From assembly GCF_017355955.1 (NCBI RefSeq), contig NZ_JAFFID010000002.1, positions 248,001 through 312,000 of the forward strand: a stretch of 64,000 nt of DNA, given 5' to 3'. Source of the stretch: Sabulibacter ruber. Lineage in GTDB: Bacteria; Bacteroidota; Bacteroidia; Cytophagales; Hymenobacteraceae. Below the pieces are notes generated by a model. The model was not told where the DNA came from and did no database searches. It saw only the letters and a program-made list of their open reading frames with translations. The stretch's first letter is position 1. Each line of letters starts with the position of its first letter. Below, piece by piece: positions 47,722 to 56,126 of the stretch. Made by a program: the position numbers and the translations under genes.

Positions 47722-47771
47722 AAAGTTTGTTTCAGACCTGCTTTCAGAAAAACAGGCCTAAAACAAACTTT
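47722..47771. repeat. palindromic 3'-end repeat, long-armed copy
   Basis: Arms AAAGTTTGTTTCAGACCTG and CAGGCCTAAAACAAACTTT around CTTTCAGAAAAA. The outer AAAGTTTGTTT/AAACAAACTTT pairing is specific to this copy. Starts 16 bases beyond the minus-strand AsmA stop. Confidence 0.85.
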
Positions 47772-47786
47772 ATGCCACCCGGGGGA

Positions 47787-50700
47787 TTATTGCTTCTTGG
47801 AAGTATCGGCTGGAGCGGCGGCGGCAGGCTTTCTTGGGCTTAACAATTTGTTTAACCGCGACTTAGCTTCTTCTTTTAGTTTTTGCTCTGCTTCCTGGCG
47901 TTTCTTCTCCAACTCTTGACGCGCCTTCAGTTCAGCTTCCTGCTGTCTTCTGGCTAGCTCCACTTTAAGGCTGTCTTTGTTAGTGGGCACATTCACGTTC
48001 AGCTTTTCTTTCACGCCTTCCAGTTTAGAGGTTACTACCTGTTTCACCAGGGTAGAAGCCTCGGCTTTAAGGCTGCTGCCTTTCAATGCTACCGCCGGAT
48101 CATTGAAGGGACCGCTCACGCCTAATTGCAGGGTTACCCGCTCTAAACTATTCAGGTTTTGCACACCCGTAAGGCTGGTGATTTTACCGGCCAGGGCATT
48201 TCCTACCTTGCCAGAAGGTACATCCATGGCCACTACGTAGTCTACTTTTCCACTGAGGTTGTTGGTGCCACCCACGGTCATTTTGATGTCGCCCACAGAG
48301 AAATCAAACGGTTTCACCACCAGGTTTCCACCAACAATCTCCGCGGCGAAGCCCCGGTTTTTCAACGTAAAATTCTGCACTTCTTTCAAATTCGTTACCT
48401 GGCTGATTTTGGCCAAAGCTTTCACGTTGGTAACCACCGCCTCTACTACTTCCACCATTCCTTTTCCGGTAAGCGAGTTCAACACAGGCATCATGTCGCT
48501 GCCCAGTTCTCCGTTGATATTGAACTTAGTGGAAAACTCGCCTTTCAGCAGTTTGGCGATTGGAGCCAGATATTGGATGGTATTAAAAGAATTGAAAGAC
48601 TGTTGAAAATCCAGGTTCTTGATGTCCAGCCCGAAGGAGAATTTAGGGTGGATAAGGTCTCTGGAGTCATACGAACCGGTGGTGGAAAACTGACCACCCA
48701 AGGTATTAAAAGATACATCTTCCAGTCTGGCAATCTGATCTTTAAGCGTCACTTTACCTTTCAGGTTTTGCAGCTTAAGGTTATCATATACCACGGTTCC
48801 AGCCTGAGTTGTCAACACCATGTCTAAGTTAGCCGGCACCTGCACAACCCCTTGTGCTTCCTGCGTAGAAGCCGGAACTGCTTGCCCGGTGTGCTCGTCT
48901 ACCATCCACTCGTTCACGTTGAAGTTGTTAGACCTTAACGTGAAGTTCCCGCGCAGAGGCTGGTTCTCTGAGAACAGATAACCCATGTAGTTAGAAACGG
49001 TTCCGTCCATCTGCACATCGCTCTTGCCTAAGTAACCATTCAACTGCTGAAGGGCCACCTGCTCATTGTTGAAAGTAGCCTTAGCCGAGTTGATGCGCAT
49101 ACCCTGGGGCAGATCGGTACTCTTGTAGTTCAGTTGCGCTATTTGTACTGCCCCGCTGGCCTGCACATTTCCGTAACGGCCCGCATCCACATCGGTCATC
49201 TTTCCTTTGGCCTGAATGTTCCCGTTCAAGCGGCCGCTAAGGGTAGTGCCTTCAATGGGGAAGATCTTGGTGAGTTTGGTCAAATCCAGCACGCCTTTGA
49301 TGTCGGCATCGAACTGAGGCTGGGCCAGGTTCTTCACGAACACACGTCCTTCCAGCGGTTCACGGTCCAGCAGCATTCTAAAGCGGGAAATCTGGATATC
49401 GGTGTCGGCGGCGTTCCCGGTGCGGTTTGTCACCGTGGAGGCGACCGTTACTTGCTCCAGCGCAGCAGGGAACTCAGAAGATTTCACGTAGCCATTGGTG
49501 AGGTTGAGCACGGCAGTAACTACGGGCATGTGGTTTTCAAAGTAAACGCCTTTGGCCTGGGCATTCACATCCAGCAAGCCGCGCAGCGTGGTACCTTCTA
49601 CCGGGAACACCTTGGTCACTTCAGCTAAGTCTAGCTTGGCTTTCAGGTTTCCGTCAATCTTCATGGGTTCCAGGCCATCTATCAGCACCCGGCCATCTAC
49701 GGGGTTCTTGCCTAGGTCCAGGTGCAGTTTGCGCACGTCCACTAAGGTGTGGTCTACATTGCCATCGGTGTTTTTCACGCTCATGTCAATGTTGATGTTC
49801 TTGGCGGCCTGCGGAAGGTCTGGGTATTGGAAGGTACCGTTGTCCACTTTCAGGTCTACCCCAAAGCCCGGCATAGAAGTCTCGTTGAAGATCCCTTTCA
49901 CGTAACCGTTAAAGGCTACTTTGCCATCGGTCTTCACGTCTTTAAACTTATCGGTATACACGCCAGGCACCAGAGAGAAGATGGTTTTGAAATCGGTCTC
50001 CAGGGCTTTGAAGGTGAGGTCCAGATTGATGTCATCTGAGGGCATAGCAATGGAACCGGCCATCCCCATTACAAAATCATTTACCTTAAAGTTGTTGTCT
50101 TTGAAAGTGTATTTGGCATTTGCCAGGTCCATGGCCATGGTCACATCGGCATCCAGGGTTTTGTTCTCGATGTAGTTCACGCCACCATAGGTCATGGTGA
50201 AGCGCTCGGCCTGGGTTTTGGTTTCCATATCGAACACATCCTTGGCCAGGTCGCCGCTGCCGGTATGCTGTACATTGTAGGCGTTCACCCCAAACGGGAT
50301 GCTCAGGTCCTGGTAGACAATCTGCCCGTTGTTGATCTTCCATTCGTCAATGCCCATCTTGAAATCAGTGGTGTCCTGCGCTTCCGGGGCGGTAGTGGTG
50401 TCTGGAATGAAGATGTCCCAGTTGGCTTTTCCGCTCTTCAGCACCAGCAGCTTAATACGGGGTTGGTCCATCTGCACTGATTTGATCTCCATCTGGTCAC
50501 CGGTGATTACGCTCATCAGGTCCAGGCCCAGGCTGAAATCAGGCAGGTAGGCCAGGGTATCGCGCTGGAAAGAATCCTTCCCCACAATGGTGAGCTCCTT
50601 CACGCTTAAGCCAAGATCCGGAAATGTGCGAAAAAGAGACAGACTTACGTTATCTGTTTCGTATAAGACGCGGGCGTTGATACTTTTGGCAATTTCTTTA

Positions 50701-50804
50701 TCTAGCCGCTCTTTGATTTTATCTTTGAAGAAGACTGGGATTAGAGCAGCAGCGGCTAGCAATACTACTATAAATATTGCCAGACCTATAAATACTTTCC
50801 TCAT
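47787..50804 (-). CDS. AsmA-family envelope protein
   Basis: 1005 residues. One N-terminal membrane anchor (FIGLAIFIVVLLAAAALIPVFF), then the AsmA start (FKDKIKERLDKEIAKSINARVLYETDNVSLSLFRTFPDLGLSVKEL in outline) and a very long repetitive beta-region with recurring blocks of the type VEGTTLRGLLDVNAQAKG / IEGTTLSGRLNGNIQAKG, consistent with the bridge-like lipid-transfer groove of AsmA/TamB proteins. The AsmA-C block (NFTLKNRGFAAEIVGGNLVV) is near 840. The last 70 residues are a Lys/Glu/Gln-rich helix. Likely moves phospholipid between the two membranes (family inference). Confidence 0.88.
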   Translation of the reverse strand: MRKVFIGLAIFIVVLLAAAALIPVFFKDKIKERLDKEIAKSINARVLYETDNVSLSLFRTFPDLGLSVKELTIVGKDSFQRDTLAYLPDFSLGLDLMSVITGDQMEIKSVQMDQPRIKLLVLKSGKANWDIFIPDTTTAPEAQDTTDFKMGIDEWKINNGQIVYQDLSIPFGVNAYNVQHTGSGDLAKDVFDMETKTQAERFTMTYGGVNYIENKTLDADVTMAMDLANAKYTFKDNNFKVNDFVMGMAGSIAMPSDDINLDLTFKALETDFKTIFSLVPGVYTDKFKDVKTDGKVAFNGYVKGIFNETSMPGFGVDLKVDNGTFQYPDLPQAAKNINIDMSVKNTDGNVDHTLVDVRKLHLDLGKNPVDGRVLIDGLEPMKIDGNLKAKLDLAEVTKVFPVEGTTLRGLLDVNAQAKGVYFENHMPVVTAVLNLTNGYVKSSEFPAALEQVTVASTVTNRTGNAADTDIQISRFRMLLDREPLEGRVFVKNLAQPQFDADIKGVLDLTKLTKIFPIEGTTLSGRLNGNIQAKGKMTDVDAGRYGNVQASGAVQIAQLNYKSTDLPQGMRINSAKATFNNEQVALQQLNGYLGKSDVQMDGTVSNYMGYLFSENQPLRGNFTLRSNNFNVNEWMVDEHTGQAVPASTQEAQGVVQVPANLDMVLTTQAGTVVYDNLKLQNLKGKVTLKDQIARLEDVSFNTLGGQFSTTGSYDSRDLIHPKFSFGLDIKNLDFQQSFNSFNTIQYLAPIAKLLKGEFSTKFNINGELGSDMMPVLNSLTGKGMVEVVEAVVTNVKALAKISQVTNLKEVQNFTLKNRGFAAEIVGGNLVVKPFDFSVGDIKMTVGGTNNLSGKVDYVVAMDVPSGKVGNALAGKITSLTGVQNLNSLERVTLQLGVSGPFNDPAVALKGSSLKAEASTLVKQVVTSKLEGVKEKLNVNVPTNKDSLKVELARRQQEAELKARQELEKKRQEAEQKLKEEAKSRLNKLLSPRKPAAAAPADTSKKQ

Positions 50805-50849
50805 ATTGGTGATGATGTGTTTTCAGCTTGTAAGTTTAGGTATTTTCAA

Positions 50850-51926
50850 ATGAATATACTCTCTTGTAGAGTACCGCAATTAATATGCCGCCTATTCAGC
50901 TCAACCCTTGTAGGTAAACGCTGGCTTTTTGGGGCCGGTGCATTCTTGCTTTTTGTCCCTTTTACAGGATTTGCCCAGGAAACAGGCAGCACCATGCCGT
51001 ATGCGCACCGTCTCTTTCTTAACCCCGCATTTACCGGTTTATTGTCTGATTACAGTGTGACCCTTGGGCATAGGTCTCAATGGACGGGTGTACAAAACGG
51101 ATTCAGTACCCAATGGGGAAGCGGCGAGTACCGGTTTAGGGAAAACAAGAATGCCCTAGGTGCTACCCTCTTAAATGACAAAGCCCCAGCCGGTGGTTAC
51201 CAGAAATTACAGGTAGGGGCGCTTTACGCCTATCATACCAAACTAAGAGAAAAACTGGATCTAAGCGCCGGAATACAGGTTGGCTACGGCTCGCAGAAAC
51301 CTTCTGCCTACGGGTTGGTATTTGAGGACCAGTTAGGCTCAGATGGATTGGTGAACAACCCAACCGCAGAGACTTTCAATTTGGATAAAACCTCTTATGT
51401 AACTGTGTCTGCAGGCTTGATGCTTTTCACTTCACAATTCTGGCTGGGTGTGTCAGGACATCATTTAAATAGTCCAACCGTGGGGGAGGTGGCTTCCAGT
51501 ACTGTGTCTCCAGGCTTTCAATTACAGACCGGATATAAGTTTTACGTGAGAAGCCATTTTGATAAAAATCACTTTGAAGAAATCAGCTTTATTCCAACTC
51601 TTTCGTATACGCATCAACGCACCTTTAACCGCTTAGATGCAACTATTTACGCAAACATTACTCCCGTTACCATGGGTCTTGGAATGACAATGCTACCGGG
51701 CACAAAAAATACGCCACTGGCAAGTACTATTCAGGGGATAGTTGGCGTTACGCATAAAGGATTTAAAGTAGGTTACGGGTACCGGCATCCGCTGGCATCT
51801 AATCCGGTTGCTTTGGGTCCTTCGCACGAGTTGGTTCTTTCCTTTGAGAAAGTGGATTACTTGAAGATTTTCAAAAGGTCAGGCTACGACAAAAAATACA
51901 ATCGGATTGCTTGCCCTGCGTTTTAA
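50850..51926 (+). CDS. PorP/SprF family T9SS outer-membrane protein
   Basis: 358 residues from ATG 50850 (a GTG at 50817 is in frame). A hydrophobic export signal ends near FTGFAQ (about residue 42). PYAHRLFLNPAFTGLLSDYSVTLGHRSQWTGVQNGF is the standard PorP/SprF opening (only fragments needed: LNPAFTG and HRSQW), followed by a beta-barrel with LGLGMTM and a C-terminal GYGYRHPL. SprF-like proteins help T9SS deliver specific adhesins and are often coupled to a cargo gene; here the neighbour is gldJ instead. Outer membrane. Confidence 0.9.
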   Translation: MNILSCRVPQLICRLFSSTLVGKRWLFGAGAFLLFVPFTGFAQETGSTMPYAHRLFLNPAFTGLLSDYSVTLGHRSQWTGVQNGFSTQWGSGEYRFRENKNALGATLLNDKAPAGGYQKLQVGALYAYHTKLREKLDLSAGIQVGYGSQKPSAYGLVFEDQLGSDGLVNNPTAETFNLDKTSYVTVSAGLMLFTSQFWLGVSGHHLNSPTVGEVASSTVSPGFQLQTGYKFYVRSHFDKNHFEEISFIPTLSYTHQRTFNRLDATIYANITPVTMGLGMTMLPGTKNTPLASTIQGIVGVTHKGFKVGYGYRHPLASNPVALGPSHELVLSFEKVDYLKIFKRSGYDKKYNRIACPAF

Positions 51927-52000
51927 TTTTCTATATTATTGCGTGTTAAAAGCCACATTTGTCCAAAAGAATACAATTTTACTAGGTATTTACCGATTTT

Positions 52001-53188
52001 ATGAAACTGTCTAAACATTTACTGTACGTGTTGGCCGCAGGAGCAATTGTTTTCTCCTCCTGCTCCAAGAACAAACGTCCCACTAGTCAAGACCCCGGGA
52101 AGAATAGTACTGCCACTGGGATTGCCTATGATGATGAAGAAGGAGGCTTTGCTGTAGCGGACTATTCTGACGTACCTGAAGGACCCGGCCTGGTATTCAT
52201 TGAAGGGGGTAGAACAACCCTTGGTTCTTCTGAAGAAGATGTGGCAATGACCCGTGACAACATTGAGCGTACCGTAACGGTGGCGTCTTTCTACATGGAT
52301 GAAGCTGAGGTGGCCAACATTCACTGGCTGGAGTACCTGCACTACATCCGGAAAGACTCTTCTGAAGAAATCTACGCTAAGGCGTTGCCAGATACTACCG
52401 TTTGGGAGCGTGAATTATCTTTCAACGACCCTTACGTAAACTACTATTTGCGCTACCCAGGTTTCCGTTACTACCCAGTGGTAGGGGTGAGCTGGTTACA
52501 GGCGCAGGATTATTGTACCTGGAGAACTGCTATGGTAAACAAAAACCTGGCGGCTAACTATGACGGAGATCTTCCGGAAGGCACAACTCCTCCTATTGAG
52601 TCTGGCGCTATTCTTCCCAACTACCGTCTCCCCACAGAGGCTGAGTGGGAATACGCTGCCCAGGCTTTGATTGGAACGCAGTTGAGCGAAGAAGAAAACC
52701 AAACCAACAAGCGTATCTACCCATGGGATGGTCACCAGGTGCGTAACCCATACGGCAAAGGCCAAGGCCAGTTCCTGGCTAACTTCAAGCGTGGCCGCGG
52801 TGACTATGCCGGTATTGCTGGTTCTTTGAACGACGGTGCGATGATCACAGAGTACGTGTACGCTTATCCGCCAAATGATTTCGGTCTGTACAACATGGCT
52901 GGTAACGTGAACGAGTGGGTGCAAGACGTATACCGTCCGCTTTCCTTCCAGGACGTGGAAGACCTGAACCCAGTTCGTAGAAATGGGGTAATGGATGACA
53001 CTACCAACTATGACGTAGCTGGCTTCCAGTCTCTGATCACCAACACCGTTCGCGTGTACAAAGGTGGTTCCTGGAAAGACGTAGCGTACTGGTTGTCTCC
53101 AGGTACCCGTCGTTACATGGAGCAGGATTCTGCTACTTCAACCATCGGTTTCCGTTGCGCCATGATCAACACTGGTTCCAACAAATAA
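52001..53188 (+). CDS. gldJ: gliding motility/T9SS lipoprotein GldJ
   Basis: 395 residues, lipobox FSSC (C21). Formylglycine-generating-enzyme (SUMF1) fold: EGGRTTLGS near 70, YMDEAEVANIHWLEYL, YPVVGVSWLQAQDYCTWR, LPTEAEWEYAA, YPWDG, NDFGLYNMAGNVNEWVQDVYRP, VYKGGSWKD, and IGFRCAM at the end. GldK and GldJ share this fold; the overall pattern, including the ESFYMDE-type start and ending, fits GldJ better. It is needed for gliding and T9SS and stabilises the GldK ring. The iron/copper-site cysteines of true FGE are not conserved, so it is structural. Lies 74 bases after porP/sprF. Confidence 0.85.
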   Translation: MKLSKHLLYVLAAGAIVFSSCSKNKRPTSQDPGKNSTATGIAYDDEEGGFAVADYSDVPEGPGLVFIEGGRTTLGSSEEDVAMTRDNIERTVTVASFYMDEAEVANIHWLEYLHYIRKDSSEEIYAKALPDTTVWERELSFNDPYVNYYLRYPGFRYYPVVGVSWLQAQDYCTWRTAMVNKNLAANYDGDLPEGTTPPIESGAILPNYRLPTEAEWEYAAQALIGTQLSEEENQTNKRIYPWDGHQVRNPYGKGQGQFLANFKRGRGDYAGIAGSLNDGAMITEYVYAYPPNDFGLYNMAGNVNEWVQDVYRPLSFQDVEDLNPVRRNGVMDDTTNYDVAGFQSLITNTVRVYKGGSWKDVAYWLSPGTRRYMEQDSATSTIGFRCAMINTGSNK

Positions 53189-53205
53189 GAATTTACATCT
53201 TAAGG

Positions 53206-53249
53206 ATAAAACAAAGAAGGCCGGTTTACACCGGCCTTCTTTGTTTTAT
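53206..53249. terminator. bidirectional terminator
   Basis: Perfect 19-base stem (ATAAAACAAAGAAGGCCGG and its complement) with loop TTTACA between gldJ (+) and comF (-). Confidence 0.95.
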
Positions 53250-53256
53250 GTACCTA

Positions 53257-53970
53257 TTATAATGTGTAGGCAATAGAAGCAACACTTACCGCCCGGGCGC
53301 CATTCTTGAGCAGCAGATCAGCACAGGCCTCCAGCGTGGCACCGGTGGTAATTACATCGTCTACCAGCAGCACATGCTTACCCGCTATTTCCTTCACCTG
53401 ACCGATTGCATACAATTGCTTCATGGCCTCCCAGCGGGCCTGTCGGTTCTTGGTGGTTTGGGTGCCCTGGCTTTTGTTCTTCTGCAAGGCTTCGGTAGAC
53501 AAAGGAACAGTTAACGCCTCAGCAATGGCTCGGGCAAACCCTTCTACCTGGTTGTAGCCTCTTTGCCTGAGTTTACTTCGGTGCAAAGGAACGGGCACTA
53601 CCACTTCTACTTCCTGAAAAGCTTCCTGGCTTTTGAGAGAATTGCCAAACCATCGGCCTAAGGTTTCACCTACCTCTTCCTGTCCTTTGTATTTGAGTTG
53701 GTGCAGGAGACGCTGCACGCGTCCTTTCTCCTGGAACTTGAGGTACGCCACCGCTAGTTGTACCGGAACCCGGCCCCAGAAAACCCGATGCAAAGGGTTG
53801 TCAGTAGGGGAGAGGTGGAAATTGGTATAGGGTAGTTTGATGCGGCAATGACTGCAGATGACCTCTTCGCCTATGGCTAGTTCGCCGGCACAGGCCCGGC
53901 ATTCCTCCGGAAATAGCAAGGCCAGGAAGTCATGGTAGAGCATCCGGAACTCTGTCTGCAGCTGCAACAT
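53257..53970 (-). CDS. comF: ComF family phosphoribosyltransferase-like protein
   Basis: 237 residues. A four-cysteine zinc finger (CRACAGELAIGEEVICSHC, about 23-41) leads into a phosphoribosyltransferase-like domain with VVPVPLHRSKLRQRGYNQ and the PRPP-binding loop HVLLVDDVITTGAT. ComF/GntX proteins take part in DNA uptake and transformation; role here is inferred from family. The start could be ATG 53943 instead (MLYHDFLALL), since the first nine residues are not conserved in the family. Confidence 0.9.
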   Translation of the reverse strand: MLQLQTEFRMLYHDFLALLFPEECRACAGELAIGEEVICSHCRIKLPYTNFHLSPTDNPLHRVFWGRVPVQLAVAYLKFQEKGRVQRLLHQLKYKGQEEVGETLGRWFGNSLKSQEAFQEVEVVVPVPLHRSKLRQRGYNQVEGFARAIAEALTVPLSTEALQKNKSQGTQTTKNRQARWEAMKQLYAIGQVKEIAGKHVLLVDDVITTGATLEACADLLLKNGARAVSVASIAYTL

Positions 53971-53993
53971 AAATACTTGCCGTTTATTTGATG

Positions 53994-54001
53994 TAACTTT
54001 G
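53994..54001 (+). promoter_or_regulatory. -7-like element of the CMD gene
   Basis: TAACTTTG fits TAnnTTTG, 40 bases before the ATG at 54042. A -33 TTG (53977) is too close, so only half the promoter is supported. Confidence 0.4.
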
Positions 54002-54041
54002 CATACGGGCTAACATCACCCAAATTTAATTCAACACAACA

Positions 54042-54398
54042 ATGAGCTTAATAAAAGAATTCAACGACTACCGCACCCGCATGAACGAGAAGATCATGGA
54101 GGCGGACAATAAAGTGATCAAGCGCTTTTTCAACCTTGACACCAATGCCTACGCTGAAGGTGCCCTGGATGTGAAGACCAAAGAGATGCTGGGCCTTGCC
54201 TGTTCTATGGTGCTTCGCTGCGATGACTGCATCAAATACCACCTGGGCAAATGCTTTGAGTGCGGCCTCTCAGATGAAGAAGTATACGAGGTTTTTGCCA
54301 TCGCGAATTTGATTGGTGGTTCCATCGTGATTCCGCATTTCCGCAGAGCTGTGGAGTACTGGGAAGAACTGAAAACTGAGCAGCAAGCGCAGCAATAA
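54042..54398 (+). CDS. carboxymuconolactone decarboxylase-family protein (AhpD-like)
   Basis: 118 residues, all-helical. The catalytic CxxC of the AhpD/CMD fold is seen in LRCDDCIKYHLGKCFECG (C64, C67 with the following His). Family members act as peroxidase-linked disulfide reductases or decarboxylases; the CxxCxxxH triad favours the redox type. No ahpC or alkylhydroperoxidase is next to it. Two repeat copies follow. Confidence 0.85.
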   Translation: MSLIKEFNDYRTRMNEKIMEADNKVIKRFFNLDTNAYAEGALDVKTKEMLGLACSMVLRCDDCIKYHLGKCFECGLSDEEVYEVFAIANLIGGSIVIPHFRRAVEYWEELKTEQQAQQ

Positions 54399-54406
54399 GG
54401 CGTTTT

Positions 54407-54442
54407 GTTTTAGGCCTATTTTCCGGTAAACGCTCTTAAAAC
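54407..54442. repeat. palindromic 3'-end repeat
   Basis: GTTTTAGGCCTATTTTC, CGG, TAAACGCTCTTAAAAC, 8 bases after the CMD stop. Confidence 0.75.
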
Positions 54443-54530
54443 CAATTTGCTTTTCGTGTGGATTTCTCAATCAATCGCCTTCAGAAATCAGAAAGTGCTT
54501 TTATGTGAAATCTTACTTTAAAGCTGCATT

Positions 54531-54563
54531 CTAAGGCTTTTTAAAGGAAAACAGGCCAAAAAC
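54531..54563. repeat. palindromic 3'-end repeat
   Basis: CTAAGGCTTTTTAAAG, then GAAAACAGGCCAAAAAC; second copy after the CMD gene. The left arm is degraded. Confidence 0.55.
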
Positions 54564-54634
54564 ACTCTTCAAAGTCAGTGGAAAAAGTAGAGTAATCCAC
54601 TTCTGTTAAGCTGCACTTATCAACACCTACTTAA

Positions 54635-54979
54635 ATGGAGAACGAAGAAGATTTTGATGTACGGTGGGCCGAACTCCGGCAGAACATCAAAAAGATGTTT
54701 GGGAAAAAGCCCGATCTGAACGCCATTCTTTTTTTGATTGGTGTGCAGGAACTAGGGCAGGGAGTTAGGGAGTTCACCAAAGAAGAAAAGCAGGACCTCA
54801 TGCACATTGCCACCTGCAAGCTGCTGAGCTTATCAGGGTACTATGAGTTGGAGGGTCTGGATCAGGAGGGCTGGCCACACTGGAAATCGGTGAAGCCGCT
54901 GCCGGCATGCAATCTTAAGGAACAGGAACGCATGCTCAAGTGGCACGCACTGGAGTATTTTGACCAAATGAACAGATGA
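54635..54979 (+). CDS. conserved hypothetical protein upstream of xth
   Basis: 114 residues, mostly helical, soluble. Central phrase AILFLIGVQELGQGVREFTKEEKQDLMHIATCKLLS, then ELEGLDQEGWPHWKSVKPLP. I recall such small proteins in Bacteroidota as uncharacterised. Its stop overlaps the start of the exonuclease III gene by four bases (ATGA), so the two are translationally coupled, which hints at a joint role in DNA repair (inference only). Confidence 0.8.
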   Translation: MENEEDFDVRWAELRQNIKKMFGKKPDLNAILFLIGVQELGQGVREFTKEEKQDLMHIATCKLLSLSGYYELEGLDQEGWPHWKSVKPLPACNLKEQERMLKWHALEYFDQMNR

Positions 54980-55755
54980 AAATCATTAGCTATAACGTAA
55001 ACGGAATCCGATCTGCTATCTCCAAAGGCTTTTTGGATTGGGTAAAAGCCGCCAACCCCGATGTGCTCTGCCTGCAGGAAATCAAAGCCGATGAGACCAA
55101 GTTTGACAAAGCCTGCTTTGAGGAACTGGGCTACCACGTGTACATCCACCCGGCGGTGAAGAAGGGCTACAGCGGAGTAGCTATCCTTTCCAAAAAGGAG
55201 CCCAAAAACGTGTGCATCGGCTGCGGTATAGAGCAGTATGACCAGGAGGGACGCTTAATCCGGGCCGATTATGACGGCTACTCAGTGTTGAATGTGTACA
55301 TGCCATCGGGCTCCAGCGGGGAACATCGCCAGGCATTCAAGATGGAATGGCTCCGCGATTTTCAACAGTACATTCAGGGTTTAAAGGCTACAGTGCCCGG
55401 TTTGGTCATTTGCGGCGACTACAACATCTGCCACCAGGCCATTGATATCCACAACCCTAAATCGAACGCGAACAGCTCAGGTTTCCTGCCCGAGGAGCGC
55501 AACTGGTTCAGCAGTTTTCTGCAGGACGGCTACATAGATTCATTCCGCCACTTCAACCCCGAGCCGCACCAGTATACCTGGTGGAGTTACCGCGCCAACG
55601 TGCGGTCCAAGAACCTGGGTTGGCGTATCGATTACCTGTTAGTATCTGAGCACCTGAAGCCCTACATGAAACGGGCAGCTATCCTCTCGGAGGCCAAGCA
55701 CTCAGACCACTGCCCGGTGCTGCTGGAGATGCACCCGGTAGAAGCAGAGGCATAG
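54976..55755 (+). CDS. xth: exodeoxyribonuclease III
   Basis: 259 residues, the usual length for ExoA/XthA. 3'-5' exonuclease and AP endonuclease for base-excision repair. Motifs in order: ISYNVNGIRSA (N7), LCLQEIKAD (E34), GYSGVAILSK, CGDYNICH, and SDHCPVLLEM (the D-H catalytic pair near residues 248-249), with WRIDYLLVS before it. Coupled by a four-base overlap to the small gene upstream. Confidence 0.96.
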   Translation: MKIISYNVNGIRSAISKGFLDWVKAANPDVLCLQEIKADETKFDKACFEELGYHVYIHPAVKKGYSGVAILSKKEPKNVCIGCGIEQYDQEGRLIRADYDGYSVLNVYMPSGSSGEHRQAFKMEWLRDFQQYIQGLKATVPGLVICGDYNICHQAIDIHNPKSNANSSGFLPEERNWFSSFLQDGYIDSFRHFNPEPHQYTWWSYRANVRSKNLGWRIDYLLVSEHLKPYMKRAAILSEAKHSDHCPVLLEMHPVEAEA

Positions 55756-55776
55756 ATTACCCTCATTTTACAAGAG

Positions 55777-55818
55777 TGCGTTTTGGGACTGTTTTGAAGA
55801 AAGCAGGCTCAAAACGCA
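55777..55818. repeat. palindromic 3'-end repeat, well-preserved
   Basis: TGCGTTTTGGGACTGTTTT, GAAGA, AAGCAGGCTCAAAACGCA. Outer TGCGTTTT/AAAACGCA pairing is specific to this copy. 22 bases after the xth stop. Confidence 0.85.
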
Positions 55819-55930
55819 TTTTTGTTTTAGAGCGGTCTGGTTCCTACTACCAAGCTTTCTTCAAGGCCTATTTAGAGGAAAGGAACCCAGCCCGTGCTCT
55901 GCATTGGACAATCCCAACGGCCACCTCTTC

Positions 55931-55969
55931 CATTTTGAGGCCGATTTCCCGAAAACTTACCAAAAACCG
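55931..55969. repeat. palindromic 3'-end repeat
   Basis: CATTTTGAGGCCGATTTC, CC, GAAAACTTACCAAAAACCG. Confidence 0.7.
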
Positions 55970-56126
55970 CACTGGTAGGTTCCAAATCAAAGAATAAACA
56001 ATAAATTAGTAAGTAAAAGAGTTAATACTCTACTGATCAATTACGTATGTAATCAAAGGAAACAGCTGAGAATTCTTCTCTCTTTTGCATCGTTTCTGGG
56101 CTACCTTTCTAATTCTACGTTTTACT

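Larger units (their letters stand above)
55756..56126. other. gene-free region with two repeat copies
   Basis: About 370 bases holding the copies at 55777-55818 and 55931-55969, then an AT-rich promoter-like stretch. An open frame over 55776-55997 runs through both repeats and is not a gene. Confidence 0.6.

Noticed and set aside
55776..55997. Open frame of 73 codons after xth
   Set aside because: It runs through two copies of the palindromic repeat, so its sequence is explained by them.
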